The position numbers and the translations under genes are program-made. From NCBI GenBank assembly GCA_007922195.1, contig ML681992.1:42269631-42333630 (forward strand): a stretch of 64,000 bases of DNA, read 5' to 3'. Below the pieces are notes generated by a model. The model saw nothing but the letters and a program-made list of their open reading frames with translations, was not told the DNA's origin and did no database searches. How positions within the stretch are numbered: position 1 is the first letter of the stretch; the number at the start of each line of letters is the position of its first letter. The DNA comes from Podocnemis expansa. Lineage: Eukaryota > Chordata > Testudines > Podocnemididae. Below are positions 11,183-22,432 of this stretch, piece by piece.

Positions 11183-11328
11183 CAGAGAGTATGGGAGGAC
11201 TCTTCTCTCAAAATAGCATTTTTCAAAATAAGCTTATTCTGAAATAATTATTTCAAATTTTTTGTGGAAATAAGGTTTTCAGAATGACTTTTTTTTGAGA
11301 AATGGCTTGCAATGTGGACATGGTCAAT

Positions 11329-12233
11329 AAGAAGAGATGCATTATTGGATTTACAGTGACAACTGAAAGGGAGAGAGAGAAGGTTTCAAAATTCCCTTCC
11401 TATATTCCCAAAACAACCTTTTACTAAGACACAGTCATTGACACTACAGATTCACAGCACCCCCTCACAGCACTGCTTTCCAGCCTCTTGCAGCTGTGAG
11501 ACTTCAGTCTTCTGTACGAAATCCAAACATGCTCAGTTATTTATGACACATTCAGGATGCTTCTATACATCAGGCTGTGAAGAGCGACACATTAAGTGAA
11601 ATCACATTATTCAGTAGTGACATGAGAAATGTCCCAAATACTTTCTCTGCTATGCTCACGAACTGGGAAACATACAGTAACTGTAACAGACTCACGGCTA
11701 ATCTACACTTGATATGCTACAGAGCCACAGCTGCACCAATGCAACTGTGCTGCTGTAGCAATGCTAGTGCAGATGCTCTATGCCGATGGGAGACAGTTCT
11801 TCTGCTGGCAATAACAACTCCACTTCCACAAGAGGTAGTATCTATTTTGGCAGCTCTCCTGCTGTCATAGCACTGTCCATACCAGCACCTAGGCTGCTAT
11901 AATGTTTGTCTCTGGAGAGTCGGCTTTTTCACACCTCAGAGCAATGTAAGATATATCAACAAAAAGGTTAGTGTGTTCAAGCCCCCAGAGGCGTGTGGTT
12001 AGAAACAATATGGCATTTTATATGACAACATATCAGTTTGCTTAGCTTACCAAAACATTTGCAAACCTACTCCAGCAAAGTCAAAAGATAACACTTTTTA
12101 AAGGAGCATTTAAATATTCTGCATTTTTGGCAATGCCCTGGTAGTATTTATTTCACTTTATAAACAACATTTAGCTATGACTATCTATATTATGATGCAT
12201 TTTTTGTGAATCTTAGAATTGTTAACTAGATGT
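11329..12233. other. Intergenic stretch with a possible MITE fragment
   Basis: No gene. About 11690-11950 has a CGGCTAATCTACACTTG-like edge and moderately GC-rich sequence of the kind found in reptile DNA-transposon derivatives, but a matching right end was not found. Confidence 0.4.
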
Positions 12234-12236
12234 CAT

Positions 12237-12674
12237 GGGCTATGTCTACATTTGCAAAGTTAATTTGTAATAGTTATTTTGTATTAACTACTTTGACTTT
12301 AAAACAAAGATATTAATTTCAATTAGGGAGTCTTCACTAAACTAATTCAAATTAAAGTAGACTTTATTAATTCGACATAGAGAGTCTACAGTAGTCTCTC
12401 TAATTCAAACTGGGGGAGGTAGGAAAGTCAATAGGGCATTTATATCAAATTAAGTCTACTCCCCAGTTAATGCTGGCTTAATTCAAAATAATAACTTCAA
12501 ATTAAACATTACTTTGAAGTTAAAGGATGTTTTATTATATCAAATTAGCCTTTCCTTATTTTGAATTAATGAATGGCTTATTTCAATATAATAAAATGCC
12601 AGTGTGGCTGGGGTATAAATTATTTCAAATTAAGCCTCCTTAATTTGAAATAACTTTTAAGTGTAGACGCACCC
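12237..12674. mobile_element. Old Harbinger MITE
   Basis: Starts GGGCTATGTCTAC and ends GTGTAGACGCACCC, 438 bp. The inside carries many AATTCAAATTA and TTATTTTGAAATA-like words in both directions. No intact TTCGAA remains, so most CpGs have decayed. The flanking triplets CAT and ACG do not match, in keeping with age. Confidence 0.75.
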
Positions 12675-14940
12675 ACGGTGTGGAATGGTTCAAATAAGTA
12701 CAACTTATTTGGATGCTAATAGGAAACATAACCAAACTCTTGGAGCCACTTGGATCTGACCATTATACAAACAGAGAAGCTTTCATGATGCAAGGCTTTT
12801 TTGTGAGATTTCCAGTATTTCCTATATATCTTTCCAGGTCAGAAATAAAGCATGACATATCTCTTTTGACAGAGACCTAAGAGCTGGAGGAGAACTGTTA
12901 AAAATATTTGTCTGCTACTATTTCCAAAGAATTTTTAACAAACTTATTTATTCTCTAGTGGTTCCTCCTTCTTGTTTTCTTTCAATGCAAATTTTTGTGG
13001 TCCAATGTGATACGGTAGATTAGGTCCTGGATAGGTAAAACATTGCAGGAGGAAGCCCATTCTAAGAAGAACCCACCACATGTTCTTTGGTACTGCAGTT
13101 AACATTGGAACCGACAACATGCTGACATCGGCAACACTGTTGCTGCCAAACAATAATATTACAGTGCTGCTATTTAGCCATGATACATATGAGCAAAGGC
13201 ATATAACAAGCTGGAGTGGGAGAAGTCCACACACACTGGACTGTGGTATTACACTCTTGGTTGTAAGCATGGAAAGTCAAGTTTGTCACTAGTGTAACTA
13301 TAATATCTTCAGTAGAATATTACCAGAGACTAATTTTGCCCATGTCCATTTAACTAGATGCATATTTAAACTAAAAATAATATATATTGCTCATGAAAGT
13401 AGAGTAGCCACTTTGACTGAAGTCCTGTTCATCTAAAGACCAGCAACTCTGAAGATTTCCCTTACGCTGGTCTCAAATAATCCCAGCTGTTATCATTCTC
13501 AAAGGTGAGGGATAAGTCACTCTGTAGATCCATTCAGCCCTTGATTCCTGAGTTCCAATGGCTGATGGTGGTGGCCCTTATTTGTGAGGCAGACATCTTC
13601 TATACAAAGTTAGACTAATACCAACACATGTGCCACATGGTATCAGTTGAAACGGGATCACATTCAAAATAGTGACATAGGAGTCCCTCCCATCAATACA
13701 GTTCCCCTGAGTCATAGGGTTCCAAGCCCAAAATATGACACTGTTTAATAATTAAGCATTTACAAAGTGACTATTCATTATCATTGTTACTGTCAATCAG
13801 AATACTCTCCAAAACCGGAAACATAAATTTAATTGCAATGGTCCTTATATGAAAACACAAGCTTCTTTTTTCTTTTTCTGCCTTTTGATTCAAACATCTA
13901 ACTATGTTCATATAAAATATGCTCTGTATCAAGATGACAAAGTGGAAAGTAAATGTAACAGATCTTTTGAGTGACTGTGACAATGTCAGTTGAAAGAAAC
14001 TTTCTTTACCTTCAGTACTACAAAAAAGAGAACCTCATTGTTATACAAAAAGGTAACAAACTGTCTGATACAAAAAATGATCAAAGCAGGGGGAAAACAG
14101 GGTTCATTATATTTCCAGCTACATTGGCAGCAGGGGGTTCCATCATTCTGTAGAAGGAGGGTTAAAATTTCTTAGCAGTCTTTTCATCAGTGATTCAGGC
14201 TGTTTGCTCATCCATTTTGTTCAGTTTCAAAGGTTTTTGTGTGTGTGTGTGTTTGTTTAGTTGCTGGAATGTAGATGAAACAACCTATTTGAAATGGTTT
14301 TTCTACTATATTTCATTTTTTTGGCAAAGATTTGAGAGATTTATTATCCTTTTGTGTCCTGGCATGACACGTTCCTCTCACGGAGAAGTTCATCTGGGCC
14401 ATGGATTTCTCTTTCAGTATTTGTTGCATGGAATAAAGTAAGCACAATTGTCAACATAGGGCTTGAGGGGATTTGTTTTTGGGATTGTTGCTTCCTGCTA
14501 ATATGACAGTTTTTATTTTACGTTTCACTTTTATTTATAGGTTTTTCTTATTTCCTTTTAAAAATATGTGTGTGCATGTTTGTACGTGGGATACTAGCTC
14601 TCCCATTGAGACAGGATAGACAGTCATTTCTTACTGCAAATATATGAGGGCTGAAAGAATGTTTAGAGTCAAAATGGCTCTCATCTGAAGGTTGAAAGGG
14701 ACACATGGCAGCAACCCTAGAGCTATGCTGTCTTTCTCTTTATCACTATGAACACTCTTCTAGTTATTTTTGCATGTCAGTTTTTTGGGAATAGATTACT
14801 CATTTGTATAAAAATGAATTCTCTCCAACAGCTAAATCTGACCTCGAAAGCACTGTACAACTCTGCTGTGGCTTCCTCTGTGCTCTTGTTTACTCCCACC
14901 TCCTGTTCCTCTCCATAGTCTCTGTCATATCCTCTTTCTT
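12675..14940. other. AT-rich intergenic stretch
   Basis: No gene, RNA or mobile element recognised over about 2.2 kb apart from a short (GT)n run near 14235-14253. Reading frames are short and unstructured. Confidence 0.45.
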
Positions 14941-14942
14941 GA

Positions 14943-15168
14943 TAACGGCTTTGATTTGCTGTTACAGTGTGACGTGATCCCATGACTTACAGTTCCCTGC
15001 ATTTATTTCCTCCCATTCTGTAAGCTCCCCCATCTTCAAAGCTTCTAAAAAAGTGAGATTTTCCTCCCATGAAAGCTCATGCAACAAATACATTTGTTAG
15101 TCTTTAAGTGCCACAGGACTCTTTGTTTGTGTTACTGAACTAGGCTAATGCGACTGCCCCTTTGGATC
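14943..15168 (+). repeat. Unnamed interspersed repeat, copy 1
   Basis: One of seven copies in the window. Order of landmarks in plus sense: GATTTGCTGTTACAG, CTTACA, CCTGCATTTATTT, CATCTTCAAAGC, TCCCATGAAAGCTCATGC, TTTGTTAGTCTTTAAGTGCC, ACAGGACTC, and an end CTGCCCCTTTGGA. No protein is encoded. The copies have a defined right end and variable left ends, as SINEs or LINE 3' ends do. I do not know its library name. Confidence 0.8.
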
Positions 15169-15584
15169 TTGTCATCCTCTTTCTTAGTTCTCCATTCATC
15201 TCATTCTTAGTTATTTGCTGATTTTTATGGTTTGCTATGCTTGGAACAACATGAATTTTCTTGTGTGTCAAGAGACCTCCCTGTCCTGCAAATCTCTTCT
15301 TAAACCATACTTCATGTTGCTTTACCTTTTCAGTACTGATATTTCTCACAACATGAGCCCCAACTATACTGTCTACTCCTTAATCAGTTAGGGCTTCATC
15401 CTTCTCCCAGTGAAGCTGGTGACTAAATTTCTATTTAGAAGAATTAAGACCTTTGAATGTATCCATCCAAGTTAAAGTACAGGTTCTTTCTAGCAAGAAT
15501 CTTGTCTTCCTAAATGTTTGCAGATGTTTGTGTTGACAAAAGTATACAAGCTGAAGTGATTAGCAAAATGTGTTTAATGTTTAA
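15169..15584. other. Intergenic stretch
   Basis: No feature recognised between the repeat copy and the next MITE. Confidence 0.4.
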
Positions 15585-15587
15585 TAA

Positions 15588-15811
15588 CACTATGTGTATA
15601 CTAGCTACAACAGTATAGCTGGTCTATGCCAACTGGGAAGAACTGTCTTGGTGACATAATTAAACCACTTGTAATGTGTGGTAGTAGCTACGTTGGTGGG
15701 AGACCATTTTCCAATGACATAGTGCTCTCCACATCAGCAGTTTTGTATGTTTCTTTCCACACCCCCACTGACAAAAGTTTTACCAACAAAGATGTTAATG
15801 TAGACATAATG
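15588..15811. mobile_element. Short Harbinger MITE, TAA target duplication
   Basis: 224 bp. It begins CACTATGTGTATAC, ends GTAGACATAATG, and is flanked by TAA at 15585-15587 and 15812-15814. Unlike its neighbours it lacks the TTCGAA palindromes and has a mixed interior with a CAAAAGTTTTACCAACAAA stretch near the right end, so it is a different subfamily. Confidence 0.75.
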
Positions 15812-15814
15812 TAA

Positions 15815-17880
15815 ATATTTCCATTCAGAAAGCCCTTTTTAATTGTTCATGGTTCCCTCTAGCTTTCCTCTATTTGGAATAAAAGTTCCATAATCTTTCT
15901 CAACCTCAGGGTACAATTTTTTAAAATGATTGTGTATGGGGAGAGTGCAATACAATCATTGCAGCTGGCTCTAGCATCAAAATGTAGAGAAGATTTTAAC
16001 ATCTTGGGGAAAATATCTGAGATTTGGGGGGAAAAATATCCTGTTCTAAATCAAGTTAAGAAACTGAAATCTTTATTTTTTTTGAAAACCAACAATCATT
16101 AAACAAAAAGTTCATGTCAACTGAAAAGTTTAATTTTTATTTGATATGAATATAGTAGGCTTATTTTATGTGTGTGTGTGTGTCTGTGTGTGTACCAGTA
16201 GGCTTATATGCCTAAATGAAAAATCAGTTCAAAATTTAAAGGAATTTTTTGTTTCATTTCAAAGGTGTTGAAATGGGATTTTTTTGACAATTTGAAACTA
16301 GGTTCCCAAAAAATTGTTTGGAGACAAAAAATTCATTGATACTCATGCTTTTCTTTGACAAAGCAGCTTTTTCCAACAAAAAAGGGTTCAGGAAAATATT
16401 CCTGACTCGCTACATTAAAAAAGCTCAGAATAGAAATTTAAAATACGTTAGGAAGAGGAGTGATGGTGTCTCTGCCGGTTGCCCATTCAAAACTGGATTT
16501 TATTTAGGTGAGTATGAGGATTTGAATATAGCTCACAGTTGGGCATAGATTTTTTTTCTAAATATAATTTTTTAAAATAATGATCTGTCAACATTCTAAA
16601 TGAAAGTGGGCTGTACTGAGCACTAAGATTTTAATATATAGTTAAAATCCCTGAAAAATGTGTAATGAATCAAATATTTATTAAATTAGGCATTGTAGTG
16701 ACAGAAGGTATATAATAGTAGTTAGGAATTATAATTAAAGTACATAAAATCAGAGGACCCCTTCTTTCCACATGATATTTTAAAGTATATATTGAATCAG
16801 ATTTGGACCATTATTCAAATAACCCCAGGTTTTAAAACAGAAAAGTGTTAAAGAAATCTAAACTCCATAATGAATAGAATAAATAATCATAATTAAATCA
16901 ATATTGGCACTGTAGACAATTTAATAATAGTGACAAAACCCCAAATAATTCTTTGTTTAATTTCTATTCTTCAATATAATTACTGGAGTGCTTTCCCACA
17001 GAAATCATATTTCAATAAATGATATTTAATGTATTCTTTCTGGGTGCCTATTTCAGTCATTTTCCCTTTCAGGAGGGCAAAACTAGAAGACTGTAAGCTG
17101 AGTAAGTGATGTAAGGTTAATAGAAGTTGAATGCCCAAAACAAGGCAGCATTGTATTTTGGTTCGATTGTAACCATCTTCCACTTTCACCATTCATACCA
17201 AAGCACTATTTATTTGAACCCTATTTTGCCACTGGCTTCTGCTTATTTTTTCACAGTAAGTCTGAGCGGTGATAGTCATTCATATCTTAAATGTTCTGCA
17301 TATCCTTGCTCTTTACATCCATTTTTTCTTGTGACTCTTTCTCTCCTCTCTCTCTCCACTCTTTAAAGTCTCCCTCCTAGTTCCCTATTTTATATATTTC
17401 TCCCACTCTCATCTTCATAGCTTGTTCCATTCAAAGATTAAGTTTTTGTATACTGCCTTATATATTCAAAGCACACTCCTTCACTCGTTGATTCTCATGA
17501 CACCACACAGATACCGGTGGATATGTATTATTATCCTCACTTTATCAACCAAAAAAACAAGATGACAAGTGAAATATGAGCATCGCCACAGAAAAAATTA
17601 GTGAAAGGCCAAGGCCTAGAATAAATGGCCAGTTTTATCTGATCCCCATAATCCTGCTTCCAAACCACCCTCTTTCCTCTAGTGCCACTTTATATTAGAG
17701 ACAGTTACCCTGATCTTTTTTGTTCTAATCAAACATTCTCTCATCTTGGAAATTTGTCCTTTAAAAATCATTTTTTCCAGGAGACCTGCCAATGATAACG
17801 TGTCATATGCTTTTATTTCTATTGTGTTCCTGCTCTGATTTTGAGCCTGTGTCTATTTCAGCTGAAATCAGTGCTATTAG
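15815..17880. other. AT-rich intergenic stretch
   Basis: No gene found. A (TG)n run lies at about 16170-16192. Around 17475-17560 a TTATTATCCTCACTTTAT stretch resembles the conserved tail of old MIR-like SINEs. The rest is anonymous. Confidence 0.4.
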
Positions 17881-17899
17881 CCTCAGTGAAAGCACTGAG

Positions 17900-18310
17900 A
17901 AGTTCTGTTAAGTTGACTTAACTTTAAAGTCGACCTTGTTAAGTGAACTTAGGACACCCACACTGAAAACTTCTGTCAACTGCCTGCTCCTACTCTGACA
18001 GATGCTAGGTCAACAGAGGACTGGTGCATTGTGGGTAGCAAAGCACCTCTGGAAGGGGGCCTGAAGTCAAATTAGATTGATTTAAGGACTTTCCCCATCT
18101 ACATTGGCTTAAGTGGACTTAATAAGGTCAGCTAAGCATTAAGTCAACTTTAAGAGGTGGTGTTATTAAGTCAACTTAAGGAAGCACTTACGTCAATTTA
18201 GTAAAAGCCTGGTGTGCCTGCAGGAGTCTGTAGGTCGATTTAGCCTTCCTTAAGTCAACCTGAGGTTCCAGTGTAGGTGTATCATTAAATTTAGATGTAC
18301 CCTTAGATTT
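17900..18310. mobile_element. MITE-like element with AAGTTGACTTAA words
   Basis: About 400 bp containing repeated AAGTCAACTT and AAGTTGACTT words in both directions, including TTAAGTTGACTTAA near 17909. A possible right end is near TAGATGTACCC (18292-18302). Exact termini and target duplication could not be set. It is not the TTCGAA family. Confidence 0.5.
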
Positions 18311-18532
18311 TGATGCCTAAAAGGCAGGAACCTTAGCCCTGGTCTATATTGTGGTGTGATTTTGGTGGCAATTGAAAGGAGATGTGCAAAGTACTTAAAA
18401 TACCTTGTCTATCTTCCTCTGATTGGTACCACCTACACCCATGTTGTTTTCATGGGGCTGAGTTGGAGGGAAATGCCCTTCCTCTGACTCAGCACTATCC
18501 TTTCTGTAGGGCTGGTCTTACAAGAAAAAAGA

Positions 18533-18855
18533 CAAGGAGTCGTGTGGCACTTAAAGACTAACAGCTTTATTTTTTTGCATGAGCTTTCATGGGAGAAAAT
18601 CCCACTTTGTCAGATGCTTCGAAGATGGGCGAACTATGAAAATAAATGCAAGGGAGTGTAAAATGTAGGATAAGGTCATCCAGTATCAGCAAATCAGAGC
18701 AGTTGTTAGGTTCAAACCCTGGGAAGGTTGAAGTCAAATTATCTTTTGTAACGGGAAAAGAAACCATAGTTTTGATTTAATCCAGTCTTTAAGTGCCACA
18801 TGATTCCTTGGTTATTGTTTTTGCTGGACCAGACTAACACAGCTGCTCCTTTGGA
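18533..18855. repeat. Unnamed interspersed repeat, copy 2, fold-back
   Basis: The first segment (18533-18720) is the repeat in minus sense, from the CAAGGAGTC word through GGGAGAAAATCCCACTTTGT and beyond. The second (18784-18855) is the right-hand end in plus sense, ending GCTCCTTTGGA. The 5' part is inverted relative to the 3' part. Confidence 0.75.
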
Positions 18856-19496
18856 AAACAGTCTTATAAGGTCAGCTTCTTGATCTTTTGAGCGGGTTTT
18901 TACAGACCTGATCTGTTGACTTGAAAGATCTATCTGATGGCAATGAATTTGCCACCATTAGTGAAGACCTGCCCTTAGTCTTTTTCTCAGATATCGTGCA
19001 CCTTGTGTAGTCATTCACATTTTATGCAGAATGAGTGCAAATTGATGCTAAATCAGAAAAATAATGTTTTACACCCAGTTTGTACTGACATAAACAACTA
19101 ATCAAAGATTAGAAGAATTTGATTCCTAGAGTCCAAAGCCAGAAGAGACTACAGTGATCAGCTAGTCAGACTGCCTGTAATCTTATCATGTTTCCTTAAT
19201 AGACTGAAGAGCCCATTATCAAATATTTCTTTCATCATAGGAATTTACAGACTTTAATTAAGTTACCCCTTAACCTTCTCTCTGTCCAGCCAAATAAATT
19301 CAACTCCTTCAGTCTATCGCTCTAAGGCATGGTTCTGTAATCCTTCATTCTTTCTTATGGCTCTTTTCCCTGTTCAAATTTTCAACTTCCTTCTTGAACT
19401 GTGGTTGCAAAAACTGGACACATTACTCCAGCAGCAGTTGCAATGTGCCAAACACTGAGGCAAAATAACTTCTCTATTCCTATATGAGATTCCCCT

Positions 19497-19969
19497 CAGG
19501 GCTGTAGCTAGTGATTCTGGTGCCCGAGGCAAACAGCCCCAAAAGCGCTCCTCCCCACACCTGGGCCCCGATCAGAGGCCCATCCATCCCCCTCCCCCAG
19601 TGGCCAGAGCTGGTTTGGGGGTTCCCTACCCCACTGCGGCCAGAGAGCTGGGGGGGAACCTCTTCCCTGCCATGGCCAGAGAGCCAGGGGGGAGCCCCTT
19701 CCCCTGCCATGGTCAGAGCCAGGCACAGTTTCCCTTTCCCTGCCACACCAGAGCCAGGTGGGGAGCCTTTTCCCCTGCTGTGGCCGTAAAGCCGAGCAGG
19801 GGTTCCCGACCCCACCTTGTCTGGGGCTGGATGGGAAGCACCTTCCCCAGCTCCCTGAGGAATATGCCTTTAAGGCACATACCTCTTTGGGGCCAGGAAA
19901 GGGTCTGGCACCCTTTCAAATTGGTGCCCAGGGCCTTGCCCCTTTCACTCCACCATAGTTAAGGCCCTG
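19497..19969. mobile_element. hAT MITE with 8-bp target duplication
   Basis: 473 bp. Ends are CAGGGCTGTAGCTAGTG and CCATAGTTAAGGCCCTG. Flanks are ATTCCCCT (19489-19496) and GTTCCCCT (19970-19977), seven of eight identical, the length typical of hAT transposons. The inside is GC-rich and repeats a GCCATGGTCAGAGCC-like theme. It sits in CR1 sequence. Its ends match the element at 24338-24719. Confidence 0.85.
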
Positions 19970-20068
19970 GTTCCCCTATTTATGCATTCACAATTGCAAT
20001 AATTCTTTTAGCCATAGTGCCATATTGGGAGCTCATGTTCCTCTCTTCATCACCTTGTTCCCCATCAA

Positions 20069-20474
20069 AGGTATGTCCACACAGGCTTCTTATTTCGAAA
20101 CAACAGAGGTTGTTTCGAAATAAGATGTGGCATGTCCCCACGACTCACCGTTATTCTGAAACTGTTAAACCTCGCATCTAATCGAAATAGCTGTTGTTTC
20201 AAAACAACTTAAACCCCATGTGGGGACGAAACAACATTGTTTCAAAATGATTATTTCGAAACAATGCCATCTGAACATGTTGTTTTGAAACAACGGTGAC
20301 TTGTTTCAAAATAACTGTTGTCTGAACTTGCTATTTCGATTCCTGCTTTTTTCCTTAATTCGAATTAACAAACTGTTAATTCAAATTAACTTATTTTGAA
20401 ATAAGGCATTATTTCGATACAACTTGTATCGAAACAACTTGTATCGAAATAACCCCCTGTATGTGAACATAGCC
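20069..20474. mobile_element. Harbinger MITE (TTCGAAACAA type) in CR1
   Basis: About 405 bp, beginning GGTATGTCCACACAGG and ending TATGTGAACATAGCC. It is filled with TTGTTTCGAAACAA and TTATTTCGAAATAA palindromes, several intact. Very like the elements at 54270-54651 and 59970-60307. The flanking triplets do not match cleanly. Confidence 0.8.
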
Positions 20475-21272
20475 TTTGAGACCTATCAGTTACCCATCAT
20501 CCATTTAATGTATTTCATGTTAACTTTATATCATTTTAGTTTCTAAATAACAATGTTGTGTGATGCCAACCCAAATGTCTTATAGAAATCTAACTATATT
20601 ACTTCAATATAATTACTTTTATCAATCAGATTTCTCATCTTATTAAAAATGAGTTAGTTTGAATGGATTTTTCCCCATAAACAAATTTTAATTGCAATTG
20701 ATTATCTTATCCTCCTTTAATTCCTTAGTAATCAAATTCCTTTTCAATAGCTCCATTATCTTGACTGGGATCAGTGTATCTGGCTGATAAGTCTCTAATT
20801 ACCTCTGTCATTCAACTTGCCTTTTTTAAATATTGGCACAATAGTGTTTTCTTTCAGTCTTCTAGAACTTGACTGGTATTCCAAGACTTATTGAAAATCA
20901 TCATTAATGGCCTAGCAAGCTTCTCCATTGGCTCTTTTAAAACTCTTGGATGCAAGTCTCCAGGTTTGATTTAAAATGTCTAACTTTAGTAAGAGCTGTT
21001 TAAAATGCGTCTGAAATACTAGTTTAATGGAAAGAGTTACCATCATTTTAAGATAGGACTACATTTTCCCTGAAATATTTATTGAACACTTCTGTCTTTT
21101 CTGTACTGTTACTGATAACTCTACCAATTTCATATAATAATGGATCAATCAAATTGTTAGTATTCAATTTAGTCCAAATATTTTAATGATTCCTTTTTAT
21201 TTTTCTTAATTCTTCTGATCATGAATTTCTCCTTGTGTCCCTTTGCTTCCCCTATCAATTTTCTACAGTTTT

Positions 21273-21480
21273 AACAAAACAAAAAAAAGTGCTCTGTGGC
21301 ACTTTTAAGGATTAACATTTATTTATCTCATGAGCTTTCAAGGGAAAATCCCACTTTCTCAGATGAATGAAATGGAAAATATAACAGGCAGGCTGCAAAT
21401 TTATAGATGCAGAGAAGGGTGGAGCATAAGAATAATTCAAACAGAAGGATAGCATGCTAGCATATCTCTTTAACATAAAT
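21273..21480 (-). repeat. Unnamed interspersed repeat, copy 3
   Basis: Minus-sense copy starting after an A-rich tract: GCTCTGTGGCACTTTTAAGG, ATGAGCTTTCAAGGGAAAAT, then the inner region to GCTGCAAATTTATAGATGC. The terminal CCTTTGGA end is missing. It interrupts CR1 sequence that resumes at about 21481. Confidence 0.7.
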
Positions 21481-22432
21481 AGTTTCTGATTTGTATTCAT
21501 TACTAGCAACTTCTCTGATTTTTCCTATAGTATTTAGCTTTGTGAAATGGGAGTTTCTTTTGAATAATTGTGTATGTTAAAAACATGATGATCATGTTCA
21601 CTTGAACTATCATTCATTTTTATTTCTGTGATCTCTCAAAATGAGGTCTCATACAAAATTCCTCTATTTTGGGTACAATAATTTTTGAATTAGGAAGTTG
21701 TCATTTATAATATTTAGTAATTCACAGGAAGTTTCAGTATTGGCAGCATGAAAACTTGAGCATATGTCTTCCTTTTACATTTTTGTCTTCTTGTCATTTT
21801 TAATCTGTTTTGAGGGCCGTGCATACCTCCAATGTGCCCCTATGTAAGTGATAATGTAAAATGTACCTTCTGTGTTTTGACCCAGGCACTCTGTCAATTG
21901 ACTTTGTACAATTTAAGTTGTACCAAATTAGCATGTACATTTCCAGGGCTAGAAATGAAACTTTTATTTCCTATCACTTTGCTCAACAGAAGTGGGAAAA
22001 TCCTGGTAAGCAATAATGCTCAGAGAAAGACCTAGGCCTTGAACACACTAGTGAGTTTCTGTGCCAAAACTTTACTTTTTGCATCAAAACAAGCTCACAA
22101 TACACACCTAAAGGCTCACTTTGGTGTCAAAACTGCCCTGTTCTGAGGCAAGAAAAGTACCACCTGTATGAAAGTAATAGCACCTTTTGTGCAAATGCTT
22201 TTGCACAAAAGACCGTGTGTGCACGTTGACTCGTTTTTCTTCTGCTGTAAGTGGCCTCTAAAAGTGTCCCAGAATGTAAAGGCTGACCATTTTGGTCTTC
22301 CTTATCCATTGCACTGCTCTGACATGACTAGCCCCTCTCTTCTGTAAGTAGTGGGAATCTTGGAATTTTTCCTGCTCGCTCTTCCTTTTTGGCCAGTGTG
22401 GTAAGCAAGCATGTTCCAGGAGACAATGGTGG

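Larger units (their letters stand above)
9107..11325. mobile_element. Composite Harbinger MITE, AAT target duplication
   Basis: The outer ends are GGGCATGT (9107) and ACATGGTC (to 11325), flanked by AAT on both sides (9104-9106 and 11326-11328). The interior has poly-T/poly-A rich arms and holds at least one further element (9602-11182). A gap of 400 N lies inside. No transposase is encoded. Confidence 0.65.
19115..21510 (-). pseudogene. CR1 LINE, antisense, with three nested insertions
   Basis: A 5'-truncated CR1 retrotransposon on the minus strand. Its 3' untranslated region is at 19115-19496 and 19970-20068, recognisable by the CCAAAGCCAGAAGAGACTA edge and the GGACACATTACTCCAGCAGC block. 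The reverse-transcriptase part lies at about 20475-21272; its minus translation near 20880-20990 gives pieces like VLKEPMEKLARPL and IFNKSW, which match the CR1 finger domain as I know it. Stops abound. It is cut by a hAT MITE, a Harbinger MITE and a copy of the unnamed repeat, and resumes after each. The upper boundary, near 21510, is uncertain. Confidence 0.8.
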
